Notes under the pieces: model-generated
Database searches by the model: none
What the model was told of the DNA's origin: nothing
Seen by the model: the letters and a program-made list of their open reading frames with translations, nothing else
Part shown: positions 20,826 through 29,468 of the stretch, piece by piece
Position numbering within the stretch: position 1 is the stretch's first letter
Layout: each line of letters opens with the position of its first letter
DNA from: Streptomyces albogriseolus
GTDB taxonomy: Bacteria; Actinomycetota; Actinomycetes; Streptomycetales; Streptomycetaceae
Direction: 5' to 3'
NCBI GenBank assembly: GCA_014650475.1
Contig: BMVA01000012.1
Span: 1 to 64,000 of the forward strand
DNA: 64,000 nucleotides
Made by a program: the position numbers and the translations under genes

Positions 20826-22199
20826 ATGGACACCGTGACACGACCCAGGATCCTCGTGGTGGGCGCCGGTTTCGCCGGCGTGGAGTGCGTGCGACGGCTG
20901 GAGCGCAGGCTCACTCCGGGCGAGGCGGAGCTGACGCTGGTGACGCCGATGTCCTACCAGCTGTATCTGCCGCTGCTCCCCCAGGTCGCCTCCGGGGTGC
21001 TGACCCCCCAGTCGATCGCGATCTCCCTGCGGACCAGCACGAAGTACCGGACCCGGATCATCCCGGGCGGCGCGATCGGCGTGGACCTCCGGGCCAAGGT
21101 GTGCGTCATCCGGACCATCGCCGGGGAGATCGTCGACGAGCCGTACGACTACATCGTGCTGGCGCCCGGCAGCGTCACCCGCACCTTCGACATCCCGGGC
21201 CTCACCGACCACGCCTTCGGGCTGAAGTCGCTGGCCGAGGCCGCCTACCTGCGCGACCACGTGATCTCCCAGCTGGACCTGGCGGACGCCTGCACCGACC
21301 CGGCGGCGCGCGCCTCGCGGCTGCAGTTCGTGGTGGTCGGCGGCGGTTACGCGGGCACCGAGACCGCGGCCTGCCTGCAGCGGCTGACGCACGCCGCCGT
21401 CAAGCGCTACCCGCGGCTGGACCCGGGCCTGATCAAGTGGCATCTGATCGACATCGCGCCCAAGCTGATGCCCGAACTGGGCGAGAAGCTGGGCCGCAGC
21501 GCGCAGGAGATCCTCACCCGGCGCGGCATCGAGATCTCGCTGGGCGTGTCCATCGCCAAGGCGGGCGCCGAGGAGGTCACCTTCACCGACGGCCGGGTGG
21601 TGCCCACCCGCACGCTGATCTGGACCGCCGGGGTGGTGGCCAGCCCGCTGATCGGCACGCTCGACGCGGAGACCGTACGGGGCCGGCTCGCGGTGAACGC
21701 GGACATGCGGCTTCCGGGGCACGACGGGGTGTTCGCGCTCGGCGACTCGGCCGCGGTGCCGGACCTGGCCAAGGGCGACGGGGCGGTGTGCCCGCCGACC
21801 GCGCAGCACGCGCTGCGGCAGGGCCGGCATGTGGCGGAGAACGTCATCGCCGCCCTGCGGGGCCGGCCGACCCGGCCGTACATGCACCATGACCTGGGGC
21901 TCGTGGTGGACCTCGGCGGCACCGACGCGGTGTCCAAGCCGCTCGGCTACGAGCTGCACGGCCTGCCCGCCCAGGCGGTGGCCCGCGGCTACCACTGGTC
22001 CGCGCTGCGCACGGGTGTCGCCAAGACCCGCGTGATGACCAACTGGCTGCTGAACGCGGTGGCCGGCGACGACTTCGTGCGCACCGGTTTCCAGGCGCAC
22101 CGGCCGGGCAACCTGCGCGACTTCGAGTACCTGGACGCCTACCTGACACCGGAGCAGGTGCGGGCGCACGTCGAGGAAGCGGGCCGGGCGGCTCGGTGA
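20826..22199 (+). CDS. NDH-2-like FAD/NAD(P)-dependent oxidoreductase
   Basis: A 457-residue pyridine-nucleotide-disulphide oxidoreductase-fold protein of the type II NADH dehydrogenase group. The N-terminal FAD-binding GAGFAGVECVRRLERR is followed by YLPLLPQVASGVL, typical of NDH-2, and a second dinucleotide fold VVVGGGYAGTETAA. The FAD-binding FALGDSAAVPDL and a C-terminal amphipathic part suggest membrane association. ATG 20826 sits very close to GAAGGG; GTG 20835 in the same frame has better spacing and is a real alternative. It probably oxidises NADH to the quinone pool, but dedicated redox partners are possible. Confidence 0.88.
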   Translation: MDTVTRPRILVVGAGFAGVECVRRLERRLTPGEAELTLVTPMSYQLYLPLLPQVASGVLTPQSIAISLRTSTKYRTRIIPGGAIGVDLRAKVCVIRTIAGEIVDEPYDYIVLAPGSVTRTFDIPGLTDHAFGLKSLAEAAYLRDHVISQLDLADACTDPAARASRLQFVVVGGGYAGTETAACLQRLTHAAVKRYPRLDPGLIKWHLIDIAPKLMPELGEKLGRSAQEILTRRGIEISLGVSIAKAGAEEVTFTDGRVVPTRTLIWTAGVVASPLIGTLDAETVRGRLAVNADMRLPGHDGVFALGDSAAVPDLAKGDGAVCPPTAQHALRQGRHVAENVIAALRGRPTRPYMHHDLGLVVDLGGTDAVSKPLGYELHGLPAQAVARGYHWSALRTGVAKTRVMTNWLLNAVAGDDFVRTGFQAHRPGNLRDFEYLDAYLTPEQVRAHVEEAGRAAR

Positions 22200-22260
22200 C
22201 CCGGCGCACGGAGGCCGGGGCGACGGACGGAGCGGTGACGACGGGGGAGCGTGCGCGGGC

Positions 22261-24492
22261 GTGAAGGCGGCGGGACGCCGGTCGGGCACACGGCTGCGCG
22301 ACCACCTGGCGGCGTCCGATCCCGGGCTGCTGCGGCTGACCGCCGGGCTGCGCACGGTGGGGGCCATCGCACTGACGCTGGCCGTGCTCGCCCCGACCGG
22401 CGCGGAGATCACCCATCTGGTGGCGGGCGCGATGACGTCGATGGCCGCCACCTTCGCCATCCGGGAGCGGCGGCGCGGGGCGCAGGCGGTCACGCTGGCG
22501 CTCGGGCTGCCGGTGGCGCTGGTGTCGGTGTCGCTGGGCGCGCTGCTGAGCGAACGGGTCGTGGTGGGCGACGTCTTCGCCGTCGCCCTGGTCTTCTGCG
22601 CGGTGTACGGCCGCCGGTTCGGCGACCGCGGGATGACGCTGGGCCTGATCGGCTTCCAGATGTACTTCGTGTCCCTGTTCGTGGGTGCGACGCCCGGTCA
22701 GCTCCCGGCGCTGTGGGCGGTCATGACGGTCGGCTTCGCGTGCAGCGCCCTGGTGCGGTTCGCCGTCGTGCCGGTGACGCCGGCCGGGCTGCTGGCGCGG
22801 CTGCGGCAGGCGTTCCGGGTGCGGCTGGCGCGGCTGGTGTCCGCGCAGATCGCGCTGCTGGACGCGGGGCCCGACGAGGCCGACAAGGCGCTGGAGGAGG
22901 TGCGCGAGGGCACCGCCCGGCTGCACGAGACGGCGCTGATGATCCAGAGCCGGCTGGAGGAGGGCACGCCCGACGAGCCGACCGCGCGCCTGGTGCAGCG
23001 GCGCGTCGCCGACGCGGAGATCGCCGCCGAGCGGCTCGGACTGCTGCTGCTGTCCGCCCGTAGCGCGGAGCGGGCGGACACCCTGACCCTGCATCTGCCG
23101 GGCGCCCCCGCCCCTGAGGTGGGCCGGCTGCCCGGCCCGGAGGAGGCGACCGCGCTGCTCCGCCGCGATCTGCGGGCGCTGCGCGCGCTGGTGCTGCGGA
23201 CCGGGAGGGCCGGCGCGGGCGTGGCCCAGGTGCGGAACCGGCTGCTCGGCTACCGGGACGAGGAGAACCTCCCGGCCGGCTCCGCGCCGGTACGGGACGT
23301 GTTCCGGGGCATCGGCGAGGCGGCCCGCGCGGTGATGGGGCTGCGGATCGCCCTGGACGGCCCGCAGGACGAGTCGGACGACAGTCCGGCGACGGCCAGG
23401 TCGCGGGAGGAGCTGGACGCCGAGGACGCCGCCATCGACGCCGAGGAGGCGGAGGAGGCCGAGGAGGCGAAGGGGCTGCAGCGGCCCACCACGCGGGCCG
23501 CCGTGCAGGTGTCCGTCGGCTCGGCGCTGGCCATCGCCGGCGGTGAGCTGCTGTCCACGGACCGCTGGTACTGGGCGGTGCTGACCTGCTGGATCGTCTT
23601 CATCAACACCGCGTCCACCGGGGAGATCCTGGTCAAGGGCTACCGGCGGCTGCTGGGCACGGTGTTCGGCGTGGTGGCCGGGATCCTGCTGGCCGGGCTG
23701 GTCGGCGGGAACACCGTGCTGGCGTTCGCGCTGGTGCTGGCGCTGATCTTCGCCATGTTCTACACGGCGCCCCTCTCGTACACGCTGATGTCGTTCTTCG
23801 TCACCGCGATGCTGGGGCTGCTGTACACGCTGCTGCACACCTACAGCTGGGAGGTGCTGGTGCTGCGGGTGGAGGAGACGGCGCTGGGCGCGGTGTGCGG
23901 GGTGGTGGCGGCGGCGCTGGTGCTGCCGGTGCGGACGGACCGGCGCACCAACGAGCTGCTGGTGACGGTGCTGGAGCGGCTGTCGGACGTCACGGACGCG
24001 GCCGTGGCGCAGCTCAGCGGCGGGCCCGCGGACGAGCTGCTGGACAAGGCGCGGGAGCTGGACCAGGCGCTGGGCGACCTGCGCTCGGCCACCAAGCCGC
24101 TGACGCACCCGGTCACCCCGCTGCGGGCCCGTCGCACCACCGCCCGGTACGTGGTGGCGCTGCTGGAGACCTGCGCGTACCACGCGCGCTCGCTGGCCGC
24201 GACGGCGCAACTGCTGCCGACCCACCCGTCCATCGCCGCGGACCCCCGGCTACGGGGCGCGGCGGGCCGCACGGTCCGCAACATCCGCACGATCGCCGCC
24301 CGCGTCTCCGACGACGAGGTCACGGCCCCCGTGGAGTCGGGCCCGAGCATCGCGTCCCTCCTGGCCGACGACGACGCGTCCCGCTACGGCCGCATCACCG
24401 GCCGGGTCCTGCGCCACCTGGAACGCCTGGACGAGGCGGTGGTGGGCCTGGCCCGCCCGCTGGACGTGCCGGTCAGGGCACCGGAGCACTGA
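22261..24492 (+). CDS. FUSC-family membrane protein (aromatic-acid-exporter-like)
   Basis: A 743-residue integral membrane protein with two sets of hydrophobic helices separated by a large cytosolic region, as in FUSC/YccS/aromatic-acid-exporter proteins. The first set is in residues 20-170, the central domain (170-420) contains an acidic run of Glu/Ala around 385-405, and the second set is in 425-560 (STDRWYWAVLTCWIVFINT ... VFGVVAGILLAGLVGG). The cytosolic C-terminus is helical. GTG 22261 lies 12 bases after GGGGGAG, so the start is slightly uncertain. Transport of hydrophobic acids is possible; the substrate is unknown. Confidence 0.85.
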   Translation: MKAAGRRSGTRLRDHLAASDPGLLRLTAGLRTVGAIALTLAVLAPTGAEITHLVAGAMTSMAATFAIRERRRGAQAVTLALGLPVALVSVSLGALLSERVVVGDVFAVALVFCAVYGRRFGDRGMTLGLIGFQMYFVSLFVGATPGQLPALWAVMTVGFACSALVRFAVVPVTPAGLLARLRQAFRVRLARLVSAQIALLDAGPDEADKALEEVREGTARLHETALMIQSRLEEGTPDEPTARLVQRRVADAEIAAERLGLLLLSARSAERADTLTLHLPGAPAPEVGRLPGPEEATALLRRDLRALRALVLRTGRAGAGVAQVRNRLLGYRDEENLPAGSAPVRDVFRGIGEAARAVMGLRIALDGPQDESDDSPATARSREELDAEDAAIDAEEAEEAEEAKGLQRPTTRAAVQVSVGSALAIAGGELLSTDRWYWAVLTCWIVFINTASTGEILVKGYRRLLGTVFGVVAGILLAGLVGGNTVLAFALVLALIFAMFYTAPLSYTLMSFFVTAMLGLLYTLLHTYSWEVLVLRVEETALGAVCGVVAAALVLPVRTDRRTNELLVTVLERLSDVTDAAVAQLSGGPADELLDKARELDQALGDLRSATKPLTHPVTPLRARRTTARYVVALLETCAYHARSLAATAQLLPTHPSIAADPRLRGAAGRTVRNIRTIAARVSDDEVTAPVESGPSIASLLADDDASRYGRITGRVLRHLERLDEAVVGLARPLDVPVRAPEH

Positions 24493-24500
24493 GGTCATGA

Positions 24501-24538
24501 CGCCGGGGCCGCGGATCAGCGGATCCGCGGCCCCGGCG
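24501..24538. terminator. Strong bidirectional terminator, 17-bp perfect stem
   Basis: Arms 24501-24517 and 24522-24538 are perfectly complementary over 17 bases around the loop AGCG, between genes ending at 24492 (plus) and 24557 (minus). This is the strongest GC hairpin in the window. Confidence 0.9.
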
Positions 24539-24556
24539 GTGAGGGGGAGGGGTGGC

Positions 24557-24988
24557 TCAGAAGTCGGTGGGGAGTCCGCTGGCCTCGGCGATGCCTCGCA
24601 GCTCCTCGTTCTGGCGGTGGCGGTCGCGGATGATGCCGGCGATCTCGCCCAGCCGGGACGGGTCCGCGGCGGTCTCCGCGTCGGTGACCACCCGCACCGG
24701 CCCGGTGTCGTCGTCGACGTCGAGCTCGACCACCTCGTTGTCTAGGCGGCCGGTGACCGCCGTGGCGATGACCAGGGCGGCCTCGTCGCGGACCTCCTGG
24801 GGCAGTTCCTCGTCCCCGCCGTCCAGCGCCAGGTCCAGGCCCGACAGACGGTGCTCGTCGATGGCCTCGAGGACCGGCTCCACCAGACGGAGCAGAAGCC
24901 GGTAGTCCTCCGTGTCCATCCGCACCCGCAGCAGGTCGAGATACACGTCCACGGGGCGGTTCTCCGGGGTGAACTCGGATTCGCTCAT
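24557..24988 (-). CDS. Conserved hypothetical acidic protein in the sigma-factor operon
   Basis: A 143-residue strongly acidic, soluble, mostly helical protein without cysteine or membrane segments (DVYLDLLRVRMDTEDYRLLLRLVEPVLEAID). I do not recognise its family. It is the last gene of a minus-strand run containing the anti-sigma HATPase, sigma factor and DUF5133 gene, 28 bases after the DUF5133 stop, and it has a clear GGAAGGG ribosome site. It may be part of the stress response, but that rests only on location. Confidence 0.78.
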   Translation of the reverse strand: MSESEFTPENRPVDVYLDLLRVRMDTEDYRLLLRLVEPVLEAIDEHRLSGLDLALDGGDEELPQEVRDEAALVIATAVTGRLDNEVVELDVDDDTGPVRVVTDAETAADPSRLGEIAGIIRDRHRQNEELRGIAEASGLPTDF

Positions 24989-25016
24989 GGGCCTCGGGTT
25001 CCCTTCCTGCGTCGGG

Positions 25017-25244
25017 TCACACGGCGGCCGGTGCGGCCGCCGCGGCGGTGTCGCTCCCGTCCTCCGGCCCCAGCCAGGCGCGTGCCGTGGCGAGCGCCCT
25101 GCCCACGTCCCGGGTTCCGGTCGACACGCACAGCGTGTAGGCCAGGTCGGCGATCCGCGACCCGGAAGCGGTGGCCGGGGCCGCCGTCAGGGTCTCGTAC
25201 TCCTCGACGAGGCGGCGCAGCACGGTGGGGTGGGGCTTCAGCAT
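25017..25244 (-). CDS. DUF5133 family protein
   Basis: A 75-residue protein of the DUF5133 family, common and multicopy in streptomycetes. The start MLKPHPTVLRRLVEEYETL at 25244 is the family signature and has AGGAAAGCGAG upstream; the frame is open to 25358 but that part overlaps the sigma gene. The middle holds SGSRIADLAYTLCVSTGTRDV, typical of the family, and the tail is Ala-rich. It is encoded 52 bases after the sigma factor gene in the same direction, so it is probably co-transcribed. Function is unknown. Confidence 0.88.
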   Translation of the reverse strand: MLKPHPTVLRRLVEEYETLTAAPATASGSRIADLAYTLCVSTGTRDVGRALATARAWLGPEDGSDTAAAAAPAAV

Positions 25245-25296
25245 GGGACTCGCTTTCCTGGGCGGACGGTGCGGACGGTGCGGGGGTCGAGAGGGG

Positions 25297-26154
25297 TCAG
25301 GCGGTGGGCCGGCCGCCGCCGCGGGCGGAGCGCTGTCCCAGCACGTCGGCGCGCACACGGGCGCAGCTGCGGCTGATCAGGCGGGAGACGTGCATCTGGG
25401 AGATGCCCAGCCGGTCGGCGATCCGGCTCTGGGTCATGTCCTCGAAGAAGCGCATGTAGAGGATGGCGCGCTCCCGCTCCGGCAGGCGCCGCAGCCCCTC
25501 CTTGGCCGACTCGCGGTCGACCACCACGTCGTAGGAGGAGTCGGAGGCGCCGAGGGTGTCGGCGAGGCTGTAGCCGTCGTCGTCGGTGGAGAGTTCGGCG
25601 TCCAGGGACAGGGTGCTGAAGCTCTCCAGCGCCTCCATGCCGGCGGACACCTCCTCCTCGGTCAGCCCGGTGTGGGCGGCGATGTCCGCCACGGACGGCT
25701 CGGGGCTGCCGGGGTTCTGGGTGAGCTCGCGGCGGGCGACGCGCACCTTGTTGCGCAGCTCCTGGATCCGGCGGGGCACGCGCAGCGCCCACATGCGGTC
25801 CCGGAAGTGGCGCTTGACCTCGCCGGTGATGGTGGGGACGGCGTAGCTCTCGAAGGCCCCGCGGCTCGGGTCGAACCGGTCGATGGCCTTGACCAGGCCG
25901 AGGGCCGCGACCTGGCGCAGGTCCTCGATGGACTCGCCGCGGTCGCGGAAGCGGCCGGCGATCCGGTGCGCCATGGGCAGCCAGGCGGTGACGAGCTCGT
26001 CCCGGACCGCGTCCCGCTCGGGTCCGTCCTCGAGGGACGCCAGCCGGGTGAAGAGCGTCGTGGTGTCGGGGGCGTCGTCGTGCCGCCGGCGGGCCGCGGC
26101 GGCGGTCGTCCCGGAGGAGGAGCCGGGACGGGGTGCGGACGTGTCAATGAGCAT
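25297..26154 (-). CDS. Stress-response sigma factor, SigB/SigF/SigG family
   Basis: A 285-residue RNA polymerase sigma factor lacking region 1.1. Region 2 has ESIEDLRQVAALGLVKAIDRFDP and FESYAVPTITGEVKRHFRD. Region 3 follows with PRRIQELRNKV, and region 4 ends with the helix-turn-helix TQSRIADRLGISQMHVSRLISRS. This is the group controlled by HATPase anti-sigma factors. One such gene lies immediately upstream (26363-26806) in the same direction, making it the likely partner. ATG 26154 follows GGGAGCTG. By position it may be the orthologue of S. coelicolor sigM, but I have not assigned the symbol. Confidence 0.94.
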   Translation of the reverse strand: MLIDTSAPRPGSSSGTTAAAARRRHDDAPDTTTLFTRLASLEDGPERDAVRDELVTAWLPMAHRIAGRFRDRGESIEDLRQVAALGLVKAIDRFDPSRGAFESYAVPTITGEVKRHFRDRMWALRVPRRIQELRNKVRVARRELTQNPGSPEPSVADIAAHTGLTEEEVSAGMEALESFSTLSLDAELSTDDDGYSLADTLGASDSSYDVVVDRESAKEGLRRLPERERAILYMRFFEDMTQSRIADRLGISQMHVSRLISRSCARVRADVLGQRSARGGGRPTA

Positions 26155-26285
26155 GCGGTTCAGCTCCCGAACGGTGGTTTCAGGGATCTACCGCGGGGTG
26201 GTCGTCGTGGGGACGCACGGAGGGGTCCCGGTGCGGTCGTACCACTCCCGCCGGCGCGCCTCCGGTCCGAAGCACGAACCTCCGA

Positions 26286-26310
26286 TTGCCCCCGGACCGG
26301 TAGAACAAAC
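26286..26310 (-). promoter_or_regulatory. Possible sigma-B-like promoter upstream of the sigma factor gene
   Basis: On the minus strand GTTT (26310-26307), a 15-base spacer and GGGCAA (26291-26286) resemble GTTT-N15-GGGTAY with mismatches in the -10 element. The leader would be about 125 bases. Weak evidence. Confidence 0.25.
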
Positions 26311-26362
26311 TCCACTTCTTCGCGGAAATTGCCGGGGGCCCGGGAGGGCGCCCGAAGCGGCC

Positions 26363-26806
26363 TCACACCAGGGAGACCAGGGCGGTGATCCGCTTGCCGC
26401 CGGAGGGCAGATCGGACACCCGGACGTCGCGGGCCAGCCGGCACACGATGGGCCAGCCGTGGCCACCGGGGCGGCGCCGGCCCTCCTGGTCGACGGGCGG
26501 CACGGCGACGGGCAGGGCGTCGCTGCGGTCGCTGACGGACAGCCGGACCCCGGGGCCGTCGACGTCGACCTCGAAGCCGGTGACTCCCCCGCCGTGCAGG
26601 ATCGCGTTGGTGGTGAGTTCCGATGCGACGAGCAGGGCGTCGGCCAGCGCCTCGGTGTCGCAGGGGGTGCGGGTGGCCAGGCAGCGTTCGGCCACCGCCC
26701 GCAGCACGGCCTCGCGCACCTCGGCGGGCCGGGACGGGCACGGCTGCCCGGCGGGCCGGTCGCCGGGCGGCCGGACAACGGGTTCGGTGAGGTGCTCCTC
26801 GCTCAT
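26363..26806 (-). CDS. Anti-sigma factor-like HATPase adjacent to the sigma gene
   Basis: A 147-residue GHKL ATPase of the RsbW-like kind: VASELTTNAILHGGG is the N-box, and a loosely conserved lid region (GGHGWPIVCRLARDV) follows. The start at 26806 has AGGGAGCC eight bases upstream; the frame runs to 26872 without support. It is 208 bases upstream of the SigB-type sigma gene and transcribed the same way, the standard anti-sigma/sigma layout. It should bind the sigma factor and be released by an unphosphorylated STAS protein. No STAS gene is adjacent, so the antagonist may be encoded in the 15.6-17.4 kb operon. Confidence 0.88.
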   Translation of the reverse strand: MSEEHLTEPVVRPPGDRPAGQPCPSRPAEVREAVLRAVAERCLATRTPCDTEALADALLVASELTTNAILHGGGVTGFEVDVDGPGVRLSVSDRSDALPVAVPPVDQEGRRRPGGHGWPIVCRLARDVRVSDLPSGGKRITALVSLV

Positions 26807-26951
26807 GGGACGGCTCCCTGGATCGTGACAGCGGTAGGCGTTCTTTGCCTCGGATCTCCCTTTTCGGCTCACCTGTCACGGTTCAGGCAAACCTCCCGGA
26901 CGTTTCCCGCCTGCCCGTCATCCCGCGGCCCACCGCGGGTACCCGGGACGC

Positions 26952-27182
26952 ATGACCGATGTGGTGGACTCGGACGAACTGCTGCGACGCATCCAGCGGG
27001 CGCGGGCCTGCGCGGCACAGGAGGAGCGGGCCTGGCGGGCCCGGGGCGAGCGGCTGGACCGGGAGGATCCGGGGGACGCCGGCGCGGCGCGGGACGCGGA
27101 GATCCGCACGGTGGCCTACGGGGTGGTGCTGCGGGTGCTGGACGAGATCCTGACGCCGGGCAAGCACGCCACGCCCGGCTGA
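26952..27182 (+). CDS. Small hypothetical protein
   Basis: A 76-residue highly charged, helical protein (RRIQRARACAAQEERAWRARGERLDREDP) of unknown family. It has no convincing ribosome binding site. GGGTAC at 26937-26942 lies only 9 bases before the ATG and could be a sigma-B-type -10 for a nearly leaderless transcript, but the -35 does not match. A CCCGCGG-N4-CCGCGGG hairpin (26922-26939) covers the same spot. It is divergent from the anti-sigma gene and precedes the decarboxylase gene by 57 bases. Confidence 0.65.
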   Translation: MTDVVDSDELLRRIQRARACAAQEERAWRARGERLDREDPGDAGAARDAEIRTVAYGVVLRVLDEILTPGKHATPG

Positions 27183-27239
27183 CGCGCCCGCCCGCGGCGC
27201 GGCGGATTGGCGCCGCGGGGGCGGGGAACCCGGCGCCGC

Positions 27240-28706
27240 ATGACTGCCGATCACCACCGGGCACCGGTTCTGGAAGCGCTGGAGGAGTACCACCGCAGCG
27301 GACGGCTGGGGTTCACGCCCCCGGGCCACAAGCAGGCGCGGGGAGCCGATCCTGCGGTGCGCGAGATCCTCTGGGACGCCGTCTTCCTGGGCGACGTGCT
27401 GGCGACGGGCGGCCTGGACGACCGGCTCACCCGGGGCCGGGTGCTGCAGTCGGCGCAGGAACTGATGGCCGACGCGGTGCACGCGGAGCACACCTTCTTC
27501 AGCACGTGCGGCAGCTCCCTGTCGGTCAAGGCGGCCATGCTGTCGGTCGCCGGGCCCCACGAGAAGCTGCTGATCGGCCGGGACGCCCACAAGTCGGTGG
27601 TGTCGGGGCTGATCCTGTCCGGCATCGTGCCGGTCTGGGTGGAGCCGCGGTGGGACGCCGAACGGCATGTCGCGCATCCCCCGTCGGCCGCGGAGTTCGA
27701 GGCGGCCTTCGAGGCCCATCCGGACGCGCGCGGCGCCCTGGTGACCAGTCCGACGCCGTACGGCGCGACGGCGGCGCTGCGGGACATCGCCGAGGTGTGC
27801 CACCGGCGCGGGCGCCCGCTGATCGTGGACGAGGCGTGGGGCGCGCATCTGCCCTTCCATCCGGGGCTGCCGTCGTGGGCGATGGACGCGGGCGCGGACA
27901 TCTGCGTGACCAGCATCCACAAGATGGGCAGCGGTCTGGAGCAGGGCTCGGTGTTCCATCTGCGCGGAGACCTGGTGCCGCCGGCCCTGCTGGGCACGCG
28001 CGCCGACCTGCTGGGCACCACCAGCCCCTCGGTGCTGATCTACGCCGGTCTGGACGGCTGGCGGCGGCAGATGGCGCTGCGCGGCGAGGAGCTGATGGGG
28101 TCGGCCCTGGCGCTGGCGGCCGAGGTGCGGGCGGCCGTCGAGGAGATCGACGGGATGCACGTGGACGGCCGGGACGACTACTGCGGGCCGGGTCTCGCCG
28201 ACGACTTCGACCCGCTGCCGTGTGTGATCGACATCCAGGACCTGGGCATCACGGGCTACCGGGCGGCGGACTGGCTGCGCGAGCACCGGGCGGTCGACGC
28301 CCATCTGGTCGACCATCGCCGCATCGGCGCACAGATCACGCACGGCGACGACCGGGAGACCACCGGGGAACTGCTGTCGGCGCTGCGCGAACTGAGCCGG
28401 GCGGCGCCCGGGCTGCGCGGGGGCCCGCGGGTCGCGGTGCCGGAGCCGGGCGAGCTGCGGATGGAGCAGGCGGTGCTGCCGCGGGACGCGTTCTTCGGCC
28501 CGGCCGAGGACGTGCCGGTGGAGAAGGCCGCCGGGCGGGTCGCGGCGGAGATGGTCACGCCGTATCCGCCGGGGATCCCGGCGGTGCTGCCGGGCGAGCG
28601 GCTGACCGAGCCGGTGCTGCGCTACCTGCGGACCGGTCTCGAGGCGGGGATGTATCTGCCGGACCCGACGGACCCGGGCCTGGAGACCGTCCGGGTCGTC
28701 GCGTAG
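27240..28706 (+). CDS. PLP-dependent Orn/Lys/Arg decarboxylase family protein
   Basis: A 488-residue fold-type I PLP enzyme of the SpeA/CadA-like group without the wing domain, so nearer to the short lysine/arginine decarboxylases of Gram-positives. TPPGHKQ near the N-terminus, LIVDEAWGAHLPFHP (PLP Asp) and TSIHKMGSGLEQGS (Schiff-base Lys) are all present. The C-terminal domain contains VTPYPPGIPAVLPGE, a family hallmark. ATG 27240 is in register with the conserved N-terminus. The product is probably cadaverine, putrescine or agmatine; the choice cannot be made from sequence. A LysE exporter, its regulator and a saccharopine-dehydrogenase-like gene lie 2.1-5.8 kb downstream. Confidence 0.9.
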   Translation: MTADHHRAPVLEALEEYHRSGRLGFTPPGHKQARGADPAVREILWDAVFLGDVLATGGLDDRLTRGRVLQSAQELMADAVHAEHTFFSTCGSSLSVKAAMLSVAGPHEKLLIGRDAHKSVVSGLILSGIVPVWVEPRWDAERHVAHPPSAAEFEAAFEAHPDARGALVTSPTPYGATAALRDIAEVCHRRGRPLIVDEAWGAHLPFHPGLPSWAMDAGADICVTSIHKMGSGLEQGSVFHLRGDLVPPALLGTRADLLGTTSPSVLIYAGLDGWRRQMALRGEELMGSALALAAEVRAAVEEIDGMHVDGRDDYCGPGLADDFDPLPCVIDIQDLGITGYRAADWLREHRAVDAHLVDHRRIGAQITHGDDRETTGELLSALRELSRAAPGLRGGPRVAVPEPGELRMEQAVLPRDAFFGPAEDVPVEKAAGRVAAEMVTPYPPGIPAVLPGERLTEPVLRYLRTGLEAGMYLPDPTDPGLETVRVVA

Positions 28707-28787
28707 GACGGGCGGAGCCTCCCGGTCACAGAACGCACAGCCCCCCCCGATTACGCGAACCCCTGGGGAATGGTTTATCGTTCACTC

Positions 28788-28873
28788 ATACGTGGTGACG
28801 GAGTCGACCAGGCTCCTCCGGACACCACCGCTCACGGCCCTGGCTGGCTTCCCCCGTCCAGCCAGGGCTTTTT
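28788..28873 (+). ncRNA. Candidate intergenic small RNA with intrinsic terminator
   Basis: Two adjacent stem-loops fill this stretch. The first (28792-28828) pairs GTGGTG with CACCAC and CGGAG with CTCCG around a 12-base loop. The second is an 11-bp intrinsic terminator with a T-run. A possible -10 TATCGT at 28776-28781 would start transcription near 28788, giving an RNA of about 86 nt. It lies between genes on the same strand, 82 bases after one stop and 132 before the next start. It might instead be the 3' tail of the decarboxylase transcript. Confidence 0.45.
28837..28873 (+). terminator. Intrinsic terminator with 11-bp stem and T-run
   Basis: GCCCTGGCTGG (28837-28847), loop CTTCCCCCGT, CCAGCCAGGGC (28858-28868) and TTTTT (28869-28873) form a textbook rho-independent terminator. 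The T-tract is rare in this genome and is the only clear case in the window. Confidence 0.92.
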
Positions 28874-29005
28874 CATGCCCGCACACGGGCCGGCGCCGCA
28901 GTTTCCGGACCCGTTCCTTCCGTCGAGGTGCCCCGAACGGCGGCAGCGGCTGAAATGAGTAGGGAGGGAAAGCACCCGGACCACCCCGGCGAGGAGCCCC
29001 GTCCC

Positions 29006-29461
29006 ATGACCAAAGCGATCAAACTCCTGCACGCCCTCCCCCACCACCAGCGCGAGCGCCTGATGACGCTGGCCCATGAGGTGTACTTCCCGGAGGACAC
29101 CCGCATCTTCGAGTCCGGAGGGCACGCCGACCGCTTCTGGGTCATACGCTCCGGCGCCGTCTCGCTGGACCAGCGGCTGAACGAGGTACAGCGGATCACC
29201 GTCGCCGGGCTCGGCACGGGCGACCTGCTGGGCTGGTCCTGGCTGTTCCCTCCGTACGAGTGGGACTTCGGCGCGGTGGCGTTCAGCCCGGTCCGCGCCT
29301 ACGAGTTCGACGCGGCGACCGTACTGCGGGTGTGCGAGGCGGACACCGCCCTCGGGCTGTCGCTGGTCCGCTGTGTCGCCGAGGTGCTCGCGCACCGGCT
29401 GGAGATGACCCGCGGCCAGCTGATGGAGCAGTACGCGATGCGACGCGGCGGGGTGCTGTAG
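29006..29461 (+). CDS. Cyclic-nucleotide-binding-domain protein without a DNA-binding domain
   Basis: A 151-residue protein made of a single CNB fold (RLMTLAHEVYFPEDTRIFESGGHADRFWVIRSGAVSLDQ ... GTGDLLGWSWLFPPYEWDFGAVAF) and a C-helix. The GWSWL patch replaces the usual GEX5RA cAMP-phosphate cassette, so it may not bind cAMP. It ends where a Crp HTH would begin, so it is not a classical transcription factor. ATG 29006 has GAGGAG nine bases upstream; ATG 28955 has none. It converges on the MFS gene with 7 bases between them. Confidence 0.85.
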   Translation: MTKAIKLLHALPHHQRERLMTLAHEVYFPEDTRIFESGGHADRFWVIRSGAVSLDQRLNEVQRITVAGLGTGDLLGWSWLFPPYEWDFGAVAFSPVRAYEFDAATVLRVCEADTALGLSLVRCVAEVLAHRLEMTRGQLMEQYAMRRGGVL

Positions 29462-29468
29462 CGGGCGG

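Noticed and set aside
26918-26942. GGGTAC as a sigma-B promoter for the small gene at 26952
   Set aside because: No matching -35 at 14-16 bases and it lies in a hairpin; kept only as a remark in the gene entry.
28741-28748. Run of eight C residues
   Set aside because: Simple homopolymer in an intergenic region; could be a sequencing artefact but no gene depends on it.
28770-28958. 62-codon open frame over the candidate small RNA
   Set aside because: It runs through a strong intrinsic terminator, has no family similarity and no ribosome site.
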